Assembly (NCBI GenBank): GCA_016794625.1 | Contig: JAEUGY010000114.1 | Location: forward strand, 124,001-188,000 | Length of the DNA: 64,000 nt | Direction of reading: 5' to 3' | DNA from: Opitutaceae bacterium | GTDB taxonomy: Bacteria > Verrucomicrobiota > Verrucomicrobiia > Opitutales > Opitutaceae | Shown: in pieces, positions 1-8,287 of the stretch | How the letters are laid out: each line of letters starts with the position of its first letter | Position numbering within the stretch: the stretch's first letter is position 1 | Translations under genes and position numbers: made by a program | Notes under the pieces: model-generated | Databases searched by the model: none | Told to the model about the DNA's origin: nothing | Seen by the model: the letters and a program-made list of their open reading frames with translations, nothing else

Positions 1-872
1 GCGCCGACGGCGACCGCCGCAAGTGGCGAGGCGGCGACGGAGCGAAGATCGGCCGTGGACACGGACGGGCGGGGCGACCAGACGGCGCCGTCCGGCGATG
101 TCAAAACAGAGCCCAAGTCTCCGACGGCCACAAAGAGCCCGTTGAAGACGGTCACTCCCCGCAGGTGGGTCGAGCTTCCCGTGCGGGTCGAGGTCCAGGT
201 CAGGCTGTCCTTGGACGTCGCGGCGGCTCCGGCCAGTCCGACGGCAACGAAGCGTTCCCGCCCAAACGTCACCGCCTCCAAATCCTTGATCTCCGCGGGT
301 GACCGCAGGGAGAAGCCCTCCAGATTCGCGCGGCTGCCGCGCACGCCCTCACTTCCGACCATGACCACTTGACCGAGTCCTTCGGCCACACCCCGCCAGG
401 CCAATGGAGGAATGCGGTCGAAGCTCAGCGACCAGGTCACCGGGGGAAAATCGGAACTGGCGAATGCGCCGGCGTCACCTACCGCGATAAAGCGCATTTC
501 AATCGCGCCAACGGTGGCGAAGCGCGCGGGATGGCCCGACGACGGGGTTGCGCTGGCAGACCACCATTGTTGTCCGTCGTGGGACAGCAGTACTGTGGCC
601 TCGTCACCCACCGCCACAAAGAGCCCGCTGCCAAAGGTCAGGCCTCGCAGCCGTACCGAGGAGCCGCTGACGCGGGGTGACCACAGCCGTCCGTCGGGTG
701 AACTCAGGATCACACCCTTTTCCCCGACCGCCACAAACTGGCCGGCGCCAAAGGCGACGGCGTTGAGGGTTTCCTGGGTGGGGGACGGGGAGCTTGACCA
801 GGCCAGCTGCGCGCGTGCGGTTCCTGCCAAGACCAACGTGGTGAAAGCAAGGAGCAGCCAGTCTTTCACCAT
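1..872 (-). CDS. Secreted repeat protein, C-terminus cut by window edge
   Basis: The frame is open from the ATG at 872 to the window edge, giving about 290 residues without a stop. It begins with a signal peptide (residues 1-21, ending ...GTARA before Q). About six repeats of roughly 45 residues follow, each built on the pattern FVAVG-x-x-G-x-x-x-x-S-x-DG-x-x-W, for example FVAVGDLGSVLTSPDG. Such repeats are typical of BNR or YCF48-like beta-propeller proteins that are exported. No catalytic residues can be recognised, so the role is unknown; a cell-surface or periplasmic propeller is the best guess. It is divergent from the TolB-like gene at 1068 across 195 bases that must hold both promoters. 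Confidence 0.75.
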   Translation of the reverse strand, partial: MVKDWLLLAFTTLVLAGTARAQLAWSSSPSPTQETLNAVAFGAGQFVAVGEKGVILSSPDGRLWSPRVSGSSVRLRGLTFGSGLFVAVGDEATVLLSHDGQQWWSASATPSSGHPARFATVGAIEMRFIAVGDAGAFASSDFPPVTWSLSFDRIPPLAWRGVAEGLGQVVMVGSEGVRGSRANLEGFSLRSPAEIKDLEAVTFGRERFVAVGLAGAAATSKDSLTWTSTRTGSSTHLRGVTVFNGLFVAVGDLGSVLTSPDGAVWSPRPSVSTADLRSVAASPLAAVAVG

Positions 873-1067
873 GCATCGAGGCTACACCCGGTGCGTCGCG
901 GGACAACGCCTGATTCAACGTGGAACGTACCTCCGTCTGGACCAGAACGATCCGCCGATTATTTGGCGATCCCTTGCCGGCGCGTTGCGTTCTGGCGTAT
1001 TGGGGTGGCTTTTCGAACGCGACATTTCACGGTGGGGGCGTGCGGTCCAACCCCTTGACGCTCTCCT

Positions 1068-2609
1068 ATGACCTTACCCCGATTTGCCGCTCTGGCGGCT
1101 GCCCTGTTGGTGCCTTTCGCGATGGCTGCGGCTCAATCCGCGGTCGGGCGCTTCACGCAGCACGCTGACATCGGAGCTCCGACCATCGCAGGATCCACCA
1201 CCTATGATGCTTCAATCCAACAGTATCGCATGAGTGCGGGTGGCATCAACCTGTGGGGCGCCTCCGATCAGTTTCACTTCGCGTGGAACACCTTGCAGGG
1301 CGACTTCATCGTCCGGGCCCGCGTGGAGTTTGTCGGCCAGGGAGTGGATCCCCATCGCAAGCTTGGCTGGATGGTGCGCTCCACCCTCGACGCGGATTCG
1401 GCCTATGCAGACGCCTGCGTGCATGGCGACGGCCTGACGTCCCTTCAGTTTCGCCGAACCAAGGGCGCCGCGACCGAGCAAGTCCTGCTGCCGCTCAAGG
1501 GCGGTGATGTCATCCAGCTCGAACGCCGGGGCACGACGTATCTGTTTTCCTCGGCGCGTTACGGAGAGACGTTTGTCACGGCCAGCGTGGCGGACCTCCA
1601 GCTGGGTGATGCGGTGAACGTGGGCCTTTTTCTCTGCTCGCACAACGCGGCGGTGAAGGAGGAGGCCATCTTCAAGGACGTGCGCATCGTGCAGCCGCCG
1701 AAGGTCGGATATGTTCCGTATCGCGACTACCTGGGAAGCCTCCTGGAGATCTTGAACGTGCACACGGGCAAGCTCGACGTCGTGCACCAGTCGCCCGAGC
1801 AGTTTGAGGCGCCGAACTGGCTGCCGGATGGCCGGACCCTGATCCTCAATGTCAGCGGACCCGGGCCGAACAAGGGCCGGTTGCAGACCTTTGACCTCGT
1901 CACCGGGCAGGTAGCGCTGCTGGACACCGGGTTTGCCAACCGTAACAACAACGATCATGTGCCCAGCTTTGACGGCAAGCGGCTCGGGATCAGTCACCAC
2001 AGCGCGGACGACGAGAAGCGCTCGGTCATCTACACCCTGCCGATCAAGGGAGGCGAGCCGGTGCGCGTGACGCCGCAGTCGCCGTCCTACCTGCATGGTT
2101 GGTCGCCGGACGGCGCGTGGCTGGTTTACACCGGAGGACGCCGCGAGCGTCCGGACGGACCGCTGGTCTATGACATCTACAAGATTCCGGCCAACGGCGG
2201 AGAAGAAGTGCGCCTGACGAACACGCCAGGGCTGGAAGACGGGTCGGAATACGCTCCTGATGGCCGGTATATCTATTTCAACTCCAGCCGCACCGGTCGC
2301 ATGCAGCTCTGGCGGATGAAACCGGACGGATCGGAGCCGGAGCAGCTGACCAACGATGGCTACAACAACTGGTTCCCGCATGTCTCTCCCGACGGAAAGT
2401 GGATTGTCTTTTTGTCCTACGGCCCGGAGGTGAAGGCGGACGACCATCCCTACTACCAGCAGGTCTACCTCCGCCTGATGCCGGCCGGCGGCGGCACCCC
2501 GCGGGTGATCGCGTACCTCTTTGGCGGTCAGGGCACGATCAATGTGCCCTCGTGGTCCCCGGATTGCGCCCGGATCGCGTTTGTCAGCAACACCGGCGGG
2601 TTGCGGTGA
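1068..2609 (+). CDS. Secreted TolB-like (PD40) beta-propeller protein
   Basis: This 513-residue protein starts with a signal peptide (about residues 1-22, ending AMAAA before Q). Residues 25-205 form a DUF1349-like beta-sandwich of the concanavalin type. Residues 215-510 carry at least six PD40/TolB-type blades, seen as SPDG, APDG or LPDG followed by hydrophobic strands (GWSPDGAWLVYTG, HVSPDGKWIVFLSYG). The ATG at 1068 gives a clean signal peptide; there is no clear Shine-Dalgarno site. TolB-like propellers in the periplasm bind protein or ligand, but this one is not next to tol-pal genes, so it is probably not TolB itself. It converges on the hydrolase gene that ends at 2903. Confidence 0.8.
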   Translation: MTLPRFAALAAALLVPFAMAAAQSAVGRFTQHADIGAPTIAGSTTYDASIQQYRMSAGGINLWGASDQFHFAWNTLQGDFIVRARVEFVGQGVDPHRKLGWMVRSTLDADSAYADACVHGDGLTSLQFRRTKGAATEQVLLPLKGGDVIQLERRGTTYLFSSARYGETFVTASVADLQLGDAVNVGLFLCSHNAAVKEEAIFKDVRIVQPPKVGYVPYRDYLGSLLEILNVHTGKLDVVHQSPEQFEAPNWLPDGRTLILNVSGPGPNKGRLQTFDLVTGQVALLDTGFANRNNNDHVPSFDGKRLGISHHSADDEKRSVIYTLPIKGGEPVRVTPQSPSYLHGWSPDGAWLVYTGGRRERPDGPLVYDIYKIPANGGEEVRLTNTPGLEDGSEYAPDGRYIYFNSSRTGRMQLWRMKPDGSEPEQLTNDGYNNWFPHVSPDGKWIVFLSYGPEVKADDHPYYQQVYLRLMPAGGGTPRVIAYLFGGQGTINVPSWSPDCARIAFVSNTGGLR

Positions 2610-2732
2610 GTGTGGAGATTTGAGTTCCAACGCACGCGAACCGGACCTTCAGGCGTCTCGCCCTCCCGCCGGGCCGGCTCGCGCCGTTGCGCACCGGCGT
2701 CAGCCAATGGAGCAACGGCTCAGCGGTTCCAT

Positions 2733-2884
2733 TGTAGGGCCGCCCCTCGCGGGCGCGCCTCGCATGGCGGACCCAGCCTCTTAGCATCAACAGGTGACCC
2801 ACAGCGTTGGGTTGGGTGTGGTTTCGGTTGTTCGGAGCGGTGATACTCTCGAAGTCAGGCGCGCCCGCGAGGGGCGGCCCCACA
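2733..2884. repeat. REPIN-like inverted repeat pair, family A copy 1
   Basis: A 30-base arm beginning TGTAGGGCCGCCCC at 2733 is repeated in inverse orientation at 2857-2884 with one mismatch over the shared part, about 95 bases apart. Related pairs lie at 46685-46787 and 57185-57293. Each arm is itself GC-rich and partly palindromic. It lies in the convergent gap between the TolB-like gene and the SGNH hydrolase. Confidence 0.8.
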
Positions 2885-2902
2885 GTCTGAGGTAATTCGG
2901 AC

Positions 2903-3883
2903 CTACCTGTGCCGGGCGAGGGCTTCTATCTCGGTCTGGAGACGAACGGCGACCGCCTCGGCGGCCTTGACCGAACCGGACTTGAAGACGCCGCCGCGGG
3001 TGTATCCGACAAACGACAACCAGGCTTCTGAGCGGAGCGCACGCCGTTCCGCCACGCGCGCAAAGAGCGGGTCGGCCTGAATTCGGGCGAGTTCCGCCTC
3101 GAGGGGGGAGGCGGGCGGATTGAGCCCCAGGCCGCGGGCCACGGTGCGCGCAATCAGCAGATGCCCGAGATCGTTGGGATGGATGCCGTCCGGGCTGAAG
3201 GTGAAGGCGGGCTGGCCGGTGCGGCGGGCGGCCAGTTCCTCGGTCATGGCCCCGTGCAGGTCGATGACGGTGAGGCCCTGCTCCCGGCGCTGCAGGCCGG
3301 TGCGGGCGAATGCGGCGAGCACGTCGTCATACTGCGCATACGGGGTCTGATAACCGGTGGGTGCGACCGTGGGCGTCGCCAGCTTCGACGCGATGGGCAC
3401 GGGGTCGAAGACGGGCGGAGTGATCAGAATGAGGGTGGCGCCGGCGGCCCGGACCTTGTCCGCCAGCTCGGTCAGTCCCCGGTCGAAGGCGGCGAGCCGT
3501 TCAGCCGAGGGTGGCAGGTAAATGCCGTCATTCATGCCGTAGCAGGCGAGCACCACCTTGGGTTTGACCTTGCCAAGGGCGTCGGCGAGCCGCGTGAACA
3601 CACAGGGACGAGGGAAGGGGTGCCCGGGTTCGCTCAACCCCGAGACGGTTTCACTGCCCAGCCCGATGCTGATGAGATCGGAGGACGGCCCGGAACTCAG
3701 GCGGTGCAGGTAGTATTCGAGAAACGACACATAGCGTCCGTCCTGGGTGATGCTGTCACCCAGAATCAGCGTCCGCTGCCCGGAGACGGGGGTGCGGTCA
3801 GCGGCGCGGGCGGCAGGGAGCACCAGGCTGGACAAAACGAAGGCTGCGACCCAGGGGCGGAGACGGCGGAGGAGAGGGAACAT
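2903..3883 (-). CDS. Secreted SGNH/GDSL-family hydrolase
   Basis: This 326-residue protein has a signal peptide (about 1-28, ending LPAARA). Block I of the SGNH family is LILGDSITQDGR with the nucleophile Ser44. A block III-like GMND segment is present, and block V is DGIHPNDLGH with Asp232 and His235. The family covers esterases, acetyl-xylan or carbohydrate esterases and lipases acting outside the cytoplasm. The substrate cannot be read from the sequence. The frame stays open upstream to 4279, but that extension crosses repeat elements, so the ATG at 3883, directly before the signal peptide, was chosen. About 30 residues follow the usual C-terminal helix. Confidence 0.8.
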   Translation of the reverse strand: MFPLLRRLRPWVAAFVLSSLVLPAARAADRTPVSGQRTLILGDSITQDGRYVSFLEYYLHRLSSGPSSDLISIGLGSETVSGLSEPGHPFPRPCVFTRLADALGKVKPKVVLACYGMNDGIYLPPSAERLAAFDRGLTELADKVRAAGATLILITPPVFDPVPIASKLATPTVAPTGYQTPYAQYDDVLAAFARTGLQRREQGLTVIDLHGAMTEELAARRTGQPAFTFSPDGIHPNDLGHLLIARTVARGLGLNPPASPLEAELARIQADPLFARVAERRALRSEAWLSFVGYTRGGVFKSGSVKAAEAVAVRLQTEIEALARHR

Positions 3884-4014
3884 AAGAAAGGGGAGGCGGG
3901 GACCATGAAGCGCGAAGGGCGAAGAGTGAAGGGCGAAAGACGAACGGCGTGTCCGCGGCCGCGCAGGCATGTCAGCCGGAAGGTTCGCAGGCTGTACCTC
4001 GTTGATGTGGTTGT

Positions 4015-4124
4015 GTGGAGGGCGTCGCTCCGTCGACGCCGCGGGGACGGTCAACGAAACACCGCGCAAGATCGTTTTGGTGGACGCGACGCGCAACCGG
4101 CGCCGACGGAGCGGCGCCCTCCAC
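4015..4124. repeat. Family B inverted repeat pair, copy 1
   Basis: The arm at 4015-4040 begins GTGGAGGGCGTCGCTCCG. Its inverse at 4099-4124 ends CGGCGCCCTCCAC. The two arms differ at a few positions and enclose about 58 bases. The same pair occurs at 11464-11572 and, in the opposite order, at 26582-26674. Confidence 0.8.
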
Positions 4125-4145
4125 GAGTGAACCCTTGCGGGTGCC

Positions 4146-4259
4146 CCGTTGGAGGTGGCCTCGCTGAGGCCGCGACGGGACCAACCGGTCCCGCCTCCGT
4201 CGTCCGAATTGTTCACGCGACGCCAATCCTCGCGGGGTCGGCGACCCCGCCTCCAACGG
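4146..4259. repeat. Family C inverted repeat pair, copy 1
   Basis: The left arm (4146-4198) begins CCGTTGGAGGTGGCCTCG and contains the hairpin GGCCTCgctGAGGCC and the palindromic GGGACCaaccGGTCCC. The right arm (4232-4259) ends CGCCTCCAACGG, with the internal hairpin GGGGTCggcGACCCC. Partial or whole copies recur at 6801, 11395, 11644, 21947 and 40459. Confidence 0.8.
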
Positions 4260-4324
4260 ACACCGTCTGCGACGCGCAACCGGCGTCGACGGAGATTTTG
4301 TCTCCACCCTGGACGAACCCCGGA

Positions 4325-6658
4325 TCAGGCGCTGTCTTTGGCGGGAGGCTCGGGTGGCGTTTCCGGTGGGGCCGCGAGTTTTGCCTTTTCCTGCTCGGCT
4401 TCGAGGGCCTTGAGGCGGGCGAGCTCCAGCGGGTGCTCCTCGAGCATTTCGCGCTCGGACATGCGGCCGGTCAGCCAGGCGAGATTCACCGGGTAGACGT
4501 CGGGATTGAAGATGACGAAGTAGAAATGCCAGACGATGATGGCGAGCGTCGCCAGCACCGCCTCGTAGAAGTGGATCGTGCGCGACAGATCGAAGCCCAG
4601 CTTGGTGAAGAGCCCCATCGAGGTGTTGTCGAACCACAGGATCACGCCGGTGACCCCCATGAGAATCGTTCCCCAGACCAGCGCCCAGTACTCGGCCTTC
4701 TCGATGTAGCTGAAGCGCGGGAACGCGGGTTTGACCGGGGACAGGCCGAGATTGAACTTCAGCACCGCGAGCGGATCCGTGAAATCCCGGCGTCGCGGCC
4801 AGAGGTCGCGGAAGAGGGAGCGCCCGGCCGCGGTGAAGGCGAGGTAGCACACGTGCCAGACGCCGGCCAGCAACAGGACCACCCCGGCCACCCGGTGGAT
4901 CAGGCTGCGCCACTCGAACGCATGTGAGTTCAGATTTCGGATACCGACGACCCACCAGGCCTCCGGGAACCGCAGCATAAAACCGGTCACCACGAGCAGC
5001 ACGAAACTGATGACCAGGGTGCCGTGCTGCAGCCGCTCCTGCCCCGTCATGCGCAGGTAGAGCCGGTGGGCGACATGCTCCTCCTCGATCAAGCCCTTCT
5101 GGATGGCGAGCTTGCGCAGGATCTTGCGGGTGAAGTCGAGCACGTTGTGCAACGCCATGCCGCCGACGCAGACCACGATCAGCAGGGTGTAGAGACTCGA
5201 AACGAGATAGAGGAGCGGATGATTGCCGCCGGCGCCCTCTTTGGCTTCCGGACTGACGTGGACTTTACCCACCGTGAAGCGCGCGTTGGCCCCCGGGTGG
5301 CACTGGCCGCAGGTCTGGACCAGGTTGTCCTTGTGCACGGTCGACGTCGGATCGTCCTGGGCCTTGATCGCGTGCGAACTGTGACAGCTGGCGCAATTGA
5401 CGACCTCGACTGCGCCGCCGCGCACCGCGAGACCGTGGTAGCTGTCGGAGAACGTCTGGAACATGTGCGAGGCCAGACCGTATTTTTCCGTCAGTCGCAG
5501 GGAGGCGTGACAGGTGGCGCAGACCTCGCGGGCGACGTTTTCCTTGTGCACCGGCGAAAGCGGATTCGTGTGCGTGAGGATGGTGTGTTCGCCGTGACAC
5601 GTGGTGCAGGTCGGGCTGTCGAGATTGCCCTGCTCCAGGGCGGAGGCGTGCACGCTGGCGTTGAATTCCTTCGCCATCTTCTCGTGACACGAAGAGCACG
5701 TTTCGGCGACGTGCCGCCGGTTGATCTTCGCGTCGCTGGCCATCGCGCGATTCATTTCATGCGAGCCGTGGCAGTCGACGCAGGTGGCCGCGTCTGCCTT
5801 GCCGGCGGCGAGGGCGAGGCCATGCACGCTCTTTTCGTAGGACTCGACAAAATGGTTTCCGCGGAGCGACTTGTCCGCGACGTCCGCCTTGTCGACGTGG
5901 CACGACTCACAAAGCTTGGTCTGGGCGAGTTTGTGCTCGAGGGTCACCGGCGCGTCCTTGCGCGGCGAGGCCTGACGGTGGCAGGCAAGGCAGTCCGGCG
6001 AATTCGGAGCGTGACGGACCACGGCGGTCCCGTGAGCAGAGGCGGCGAAGCGAGCTCCGACTTCCTCGTGACACTTGCTGCAGGCCTGGTGCTGGGATCC
6101 GGCGGCAAACGGGAAGTTGGGTTTCTTCACCTCGGCGACCGCGTGGCTGCCGTGGCAGGCGGTGCACGACGTGTCCTCGCCGACGGGCATCGGCTGAAGC
6201 GACAAGCGGGCGTGGAAGGGGTGCTTTTTGCCCGTCTTTTCATGACAGGAGAAACAGTCGACCGGGACCATCGGCTTGCGATGAGGCGTGCTTTCGCCGT
6301 CGAAGTCCTCGTGACAATCGATGCAGTCCAGAGACCGGTGCGCGGACGTGGTGAGTACCGTCTCCTCCACGAACAGCGGGAACTTCTTGCCCGCCTTGCG
6401 CATGGAGAGTTTGGGATCGCTGTGACACTCCATGCAGCTGGCATTGGAGTTGGGCGCCGGTTCCGCCGGTTCTGTCGCGGTGACTGCGGCCGCCCCGCCG
6501 GCGGCTGCCGCCGCTGGAGCCTCGGATCCAGGGGTTTGCGCGTGCAAGGCCCAGAGTGAGGCCAGCAACAGCCAGAACCCGAGACCCAGGCCCCGCGCAA
6601 CGTGCGGACTGCGCCCGGTCGGGCTTCCGATGAAGGGGTGGCGGCGTGGCAATGGCAT
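4325..6658 (-). CDS. 13-heme cytochrome c fused to membrane cytochrome b (CbcL-like)
   Basis: This 777-residue protein has an export/anchor segment near residues 24-42 and an Ala-rich linker. A periplasmic region of about 400 residues then carries thirteen CxxCH heme-binding motifs (CMECH, CIDCH, CFSCH, CTACH, CSKCH, CLACH, CESCH, CVDCH, CSSCH, CTTCH, CATCH, CASCH, CGQCH). The C-terminal third has about five hydrophobic helices with conserved His residues (HNVLDF, HRVAG, HVCY, HFYEA, WHFYF), as in HydC/FdnI-type di-heme cytochromes b. The order is that of Geobacter CbcL, a quinol-oxidising protein that feeds electrons to periplasmic cytochromes; known CbcL carries nine c-hemes. The likely role is menaquinol-linked electron transfer to or from the periplasm. 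It stands alone, without an obvious partner gene. Confidence 0.8.
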   Translation of the reverse strand: MPLPRRHPFIGSPTGRSPHVARGLGLGFWLLLASLWALHAQTPGSEAPAAAAAGGAAAVTATEPAEPAPNSNASCMECHSDPKLSMRKAGKKFPLFVEETVLTTSAHRSLDCIDCHEDFDGESTPHRKPMVPVDCFSCHEKTGKKHPFHARLSLQPMPVGEDTSCTACHGSHAVAEVKKPNFPFAAGSQHQACSKCHEEVGARFAASAHGTAVVRHAPNSPDCLACHRQASPRKDAPVTLEHKLAQTKLCESCHVDKADVADKSLRGNHFVESYEKSVHGLALAAGKADAATCVDCHGSHEMNRAMASDAKINRRHVAETCSSCHEKMAKEFNASVHASALEQGNLDSPTCTTCHGEHTILTHTNPLSPVHKENVAREVCATCHASLRLTEKYGLASHMFQTFSDSYHGLAVRGGAVEVVNCASCHSSHAIKAQDDPTSTVHKDNLVQTCGQCHPGANARFTVGKVHVSPEAKEGAGGNHPLLYLVSSLYTLLIVVCVGGMALHNVLDFTRKILRKLAIQKGLIEEEHVAHRLYLRMTGQERLQHGTLVISFVLLVVTGFMLRFPEAWWVVGIRNLNSHAFEWRSLIHRVAGVVLLLAGVWHVCYLAFTAAGRSLFRDLWPRRRDFTDPLAVLKFNLGLSPVKPAFPRFSYIEKAEYWALVWGTILMGVTGVILWFDNTSMGLFTKLGFDLSRTIHFYEAVLATLAIIVWHFYFVIFNPDVYPVNLAWLTGRMSEREMLEEHPLELARLKALEAEQEKAKLAAPPETPPEPPAKDSA

Positions 6659-6800
6659 GACTACAACGGGCGGACGGGTCCATTCTAGCCATTCCGGCGG
6701 CCGAGGCTTCGCATCCGCTCAGGAATGTTCAGCGTTTTTTGCCCTGTAGTTGCGGCAAAGGCACCGTTGAATCTGGCCCCACGCCCCACCGGCTGGAGAC

Positions 6801-6852
6801 GGAGGCGGGACCGGTGGTCCCGTCGCGGCCTCAGCGAGGCCGCCTCCAACGG
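6801..6852. repeat. Family C repeat, single arm
   Basis: Reads GGAGGCGGGACCGGTGGTCCC and continues to CCGCCTCCAACGG, with the hairpin GGCCTCagcGAGGCC. It lies in the 296-base gap between the cytochrome and MFS genes, which is otherwise without a gene. Confidence 0.75.
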
Positions 6853-6872
6853 GCCCCCGCAGGGTGCTCTCC

Positions 6873-6920
6873 TGGAGGGCGCCGCTCCGTCGGCGCCGGT
6901 TGCGCGTCGCGTCCACCCAA
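6873..6920. repeat. Family B repeat, single arm
   Basis: TGGAGGGCGCCGCTCCGTCG at 6873 is followed by GGCGCCGGTTGCGCGTCGCG. It has the same core and flank as the family B arms at 4099, 11548 and 26582, but no partner arm is visible here. Confidence 0.75.
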
Positions 6921-6954
6921 ACGGTTGGACGTAGTGGCATGCTCCCTGTCGCGC

Positions 6955-8205
6955 CTAGGCGTCCTGTATTGGAGAGGTGGGCACGTTCGGTTTCATCGGA
7001 TCCAGTGCCCGGCGGACAGTTCGGTGAAAGAGCACCGCGGCGAGCAGGCAGACCGCCGCCGAGGCGAAAACCGCGGGGCGCGGACCAACGACGGAGGCGG
7101 CGAAGCCCACGAGCAGACTGCCGATCGGGAACATGCCCTGTCCCATGGAGAAGAGCCCCATGACCCGGCCGCGTTTGTCATCGTCGACGTACGATTGAAT
7201 CAGGGTGTTGGACCCGGCCATTGTGAGCACAATGCCGGCGCCGGTCAGGGTCAGGCTGAGCAGGGCGAGGGACAGCCACGGACTGGCAGCGAAGGCGGTT
7301 TGGCCCACCCCCACCATGAAGACCCCGCGCGCCACCCAGCGGGTGAGCCCCACGGCGCTCGAGCGCGAGCTGAGGAAGAGCGCGCTGCCGAGCGCACCCG
7401 CGCCAACCGCCGCGAACATCAGGCCGAGCGTGCGGGCATCGCGCAAAAAGACGTCGCGCGCAAACACCGGGGCAAGAGTGGCGGCGGAAAACGCCACCAT
7501 CGACATGACCGCCACCAAAATGAGCGGCGCGCGGAGTGAAGGGGTCGCGGCCGCGTAGCGCCAGCCCGCCCGCAGTTCGTCCCACGGATGGGCCCGGGAG
7601 GACGCCGCGACCCGACGCGGTAGCTTCATGACGGCAAGACTGATCAGGATCGGGGCATAACTGAGCGCATCCAGCAGGTAGCAACCCCCGGCCCCCCCCG
7701 CCACGATGACCAACCCGGCGACCGAGGGCCCGGTCAGGCGCGCGAGGTTGAAGAGGGTGGAGTTGAGCGCGATGGCGTTGCCCAGGTCCTTCTTGGTCTC
7801 GATCAGCTCGACGATGAACGCCTGCCGGGTCGGAAACTCAACGGCGTTGATCAGACCGCGGACAGACGACAACACCAGCAGCCACGTGACCGTCACGTGT
7901 CCGGTCAGCGTGATCCCGGCAAGAATCGCCGCCACCAGGAAGCAGAGCAGCTGCAGCAGCATGATCAGGCGGTGCCGATTGAGACGGTCGCTCCACACGC
8001 CGGCCAACGACGAAAACAGCAGGATCGGAATGTGGCTCGTAAAGGCGAGCAGGCCTACGACGAACGGGCTGCCGGAGAGCTCGTAGGCGAGCCAGGCCGA
8101 GGCCGTGGTGGTCATCCAGTTGCCCGTCAATGACACCCCCTGACCGATGAAGAACAACCGGTAGTTGCGGGAGCGAAGGGCGCGGAAAACGTGCGGAAGA
8201 GTCAC
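6955..8205 (-). CDS. MFS exporter (EntS/MFS_3-like)
   Basis: This 416-residue membrane protein has about twelve hydrophobic segments. It opens with FRALRSRNYRLFFIGQ, the usual beginning of the MFS_3/EntS group. The cytoplasmic loop between helices 2 and 3 carries a Major Facilitator signature (GVWSDRLNRHR). Members of this group export small molecules such as siderophores or macrolides. The GTG at 8205 was chosen because it directly precedes that conserved start; an upstream in-frame ATG at 8373 would run into the neighbouring gene. No substrate can be assigned. It follows the GT-C-like gene by 82 bases on the same strand. Confidence 0.75.
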   Translation of the reverse strand: MTLPHVFRALRSRNYRLFFIGQGVSLTGNWMTTTASAWLAYELSGSPFVVGLLAFTSHIPILLFSSLAGVWSDRLNRHRLIMLLQLLCFLVAAILAGITLTGHVTVTWLLVLSSVRGLINAVEFPTRQAFIVELIETKKDLGNAIALNSTLFNLARLTGPSVAGLVIVAGGAGGCYLLDALSYAPILISLAVMKLPRRVAASSRAHPWDELRAGWRYAAATPSLRAPLILVAVMSMVAFSAATLAPVFARDVFLRDARTLGLMFAAVGAGALGSALFLSSRSSAVGLTRWVARGVFMVGVGQTAFAASPWLSLALLSLTLTGAGIVLTMAGSNTLIQSYVDDDKRGRVMGLFSMGQGMFPIGSLLVGFAASVVGPRPAVFASAAVCLLAAVLFHRTVRRALDPMKPNVPTSPIQDA

Positions 8206-8287
8206 CAGAGAGGCCGCGCGGGCGGCGGACGGGTAGCGACGTAGGCGCAATCGGGGCGGCGCGGCAAGAGGACAAACGCGGCCCCGT

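Larger units (their letters stand above)
3884..4324. other. Gene-free 441-base gap filled with repeat elements
   Basis: The gap between the hydrolase and the cytochrome gene holds a family D element (about 3906-3941), a family B inverted pair (4015-4124) and a family C pair (4146-4259). No convincing gene is seen; the open frames crossing it are translated repeats. Confidence 0.7.

Noticed and set aside
3161..4927. Very long open frame on the plus strand opposite the hydrolase and cytochrome genes
   Set aside because: It crosses two real genes and a repeat-filled gap in antisense and has Arg/Gly/Glu-rich text without domains. High GC creates such frames.
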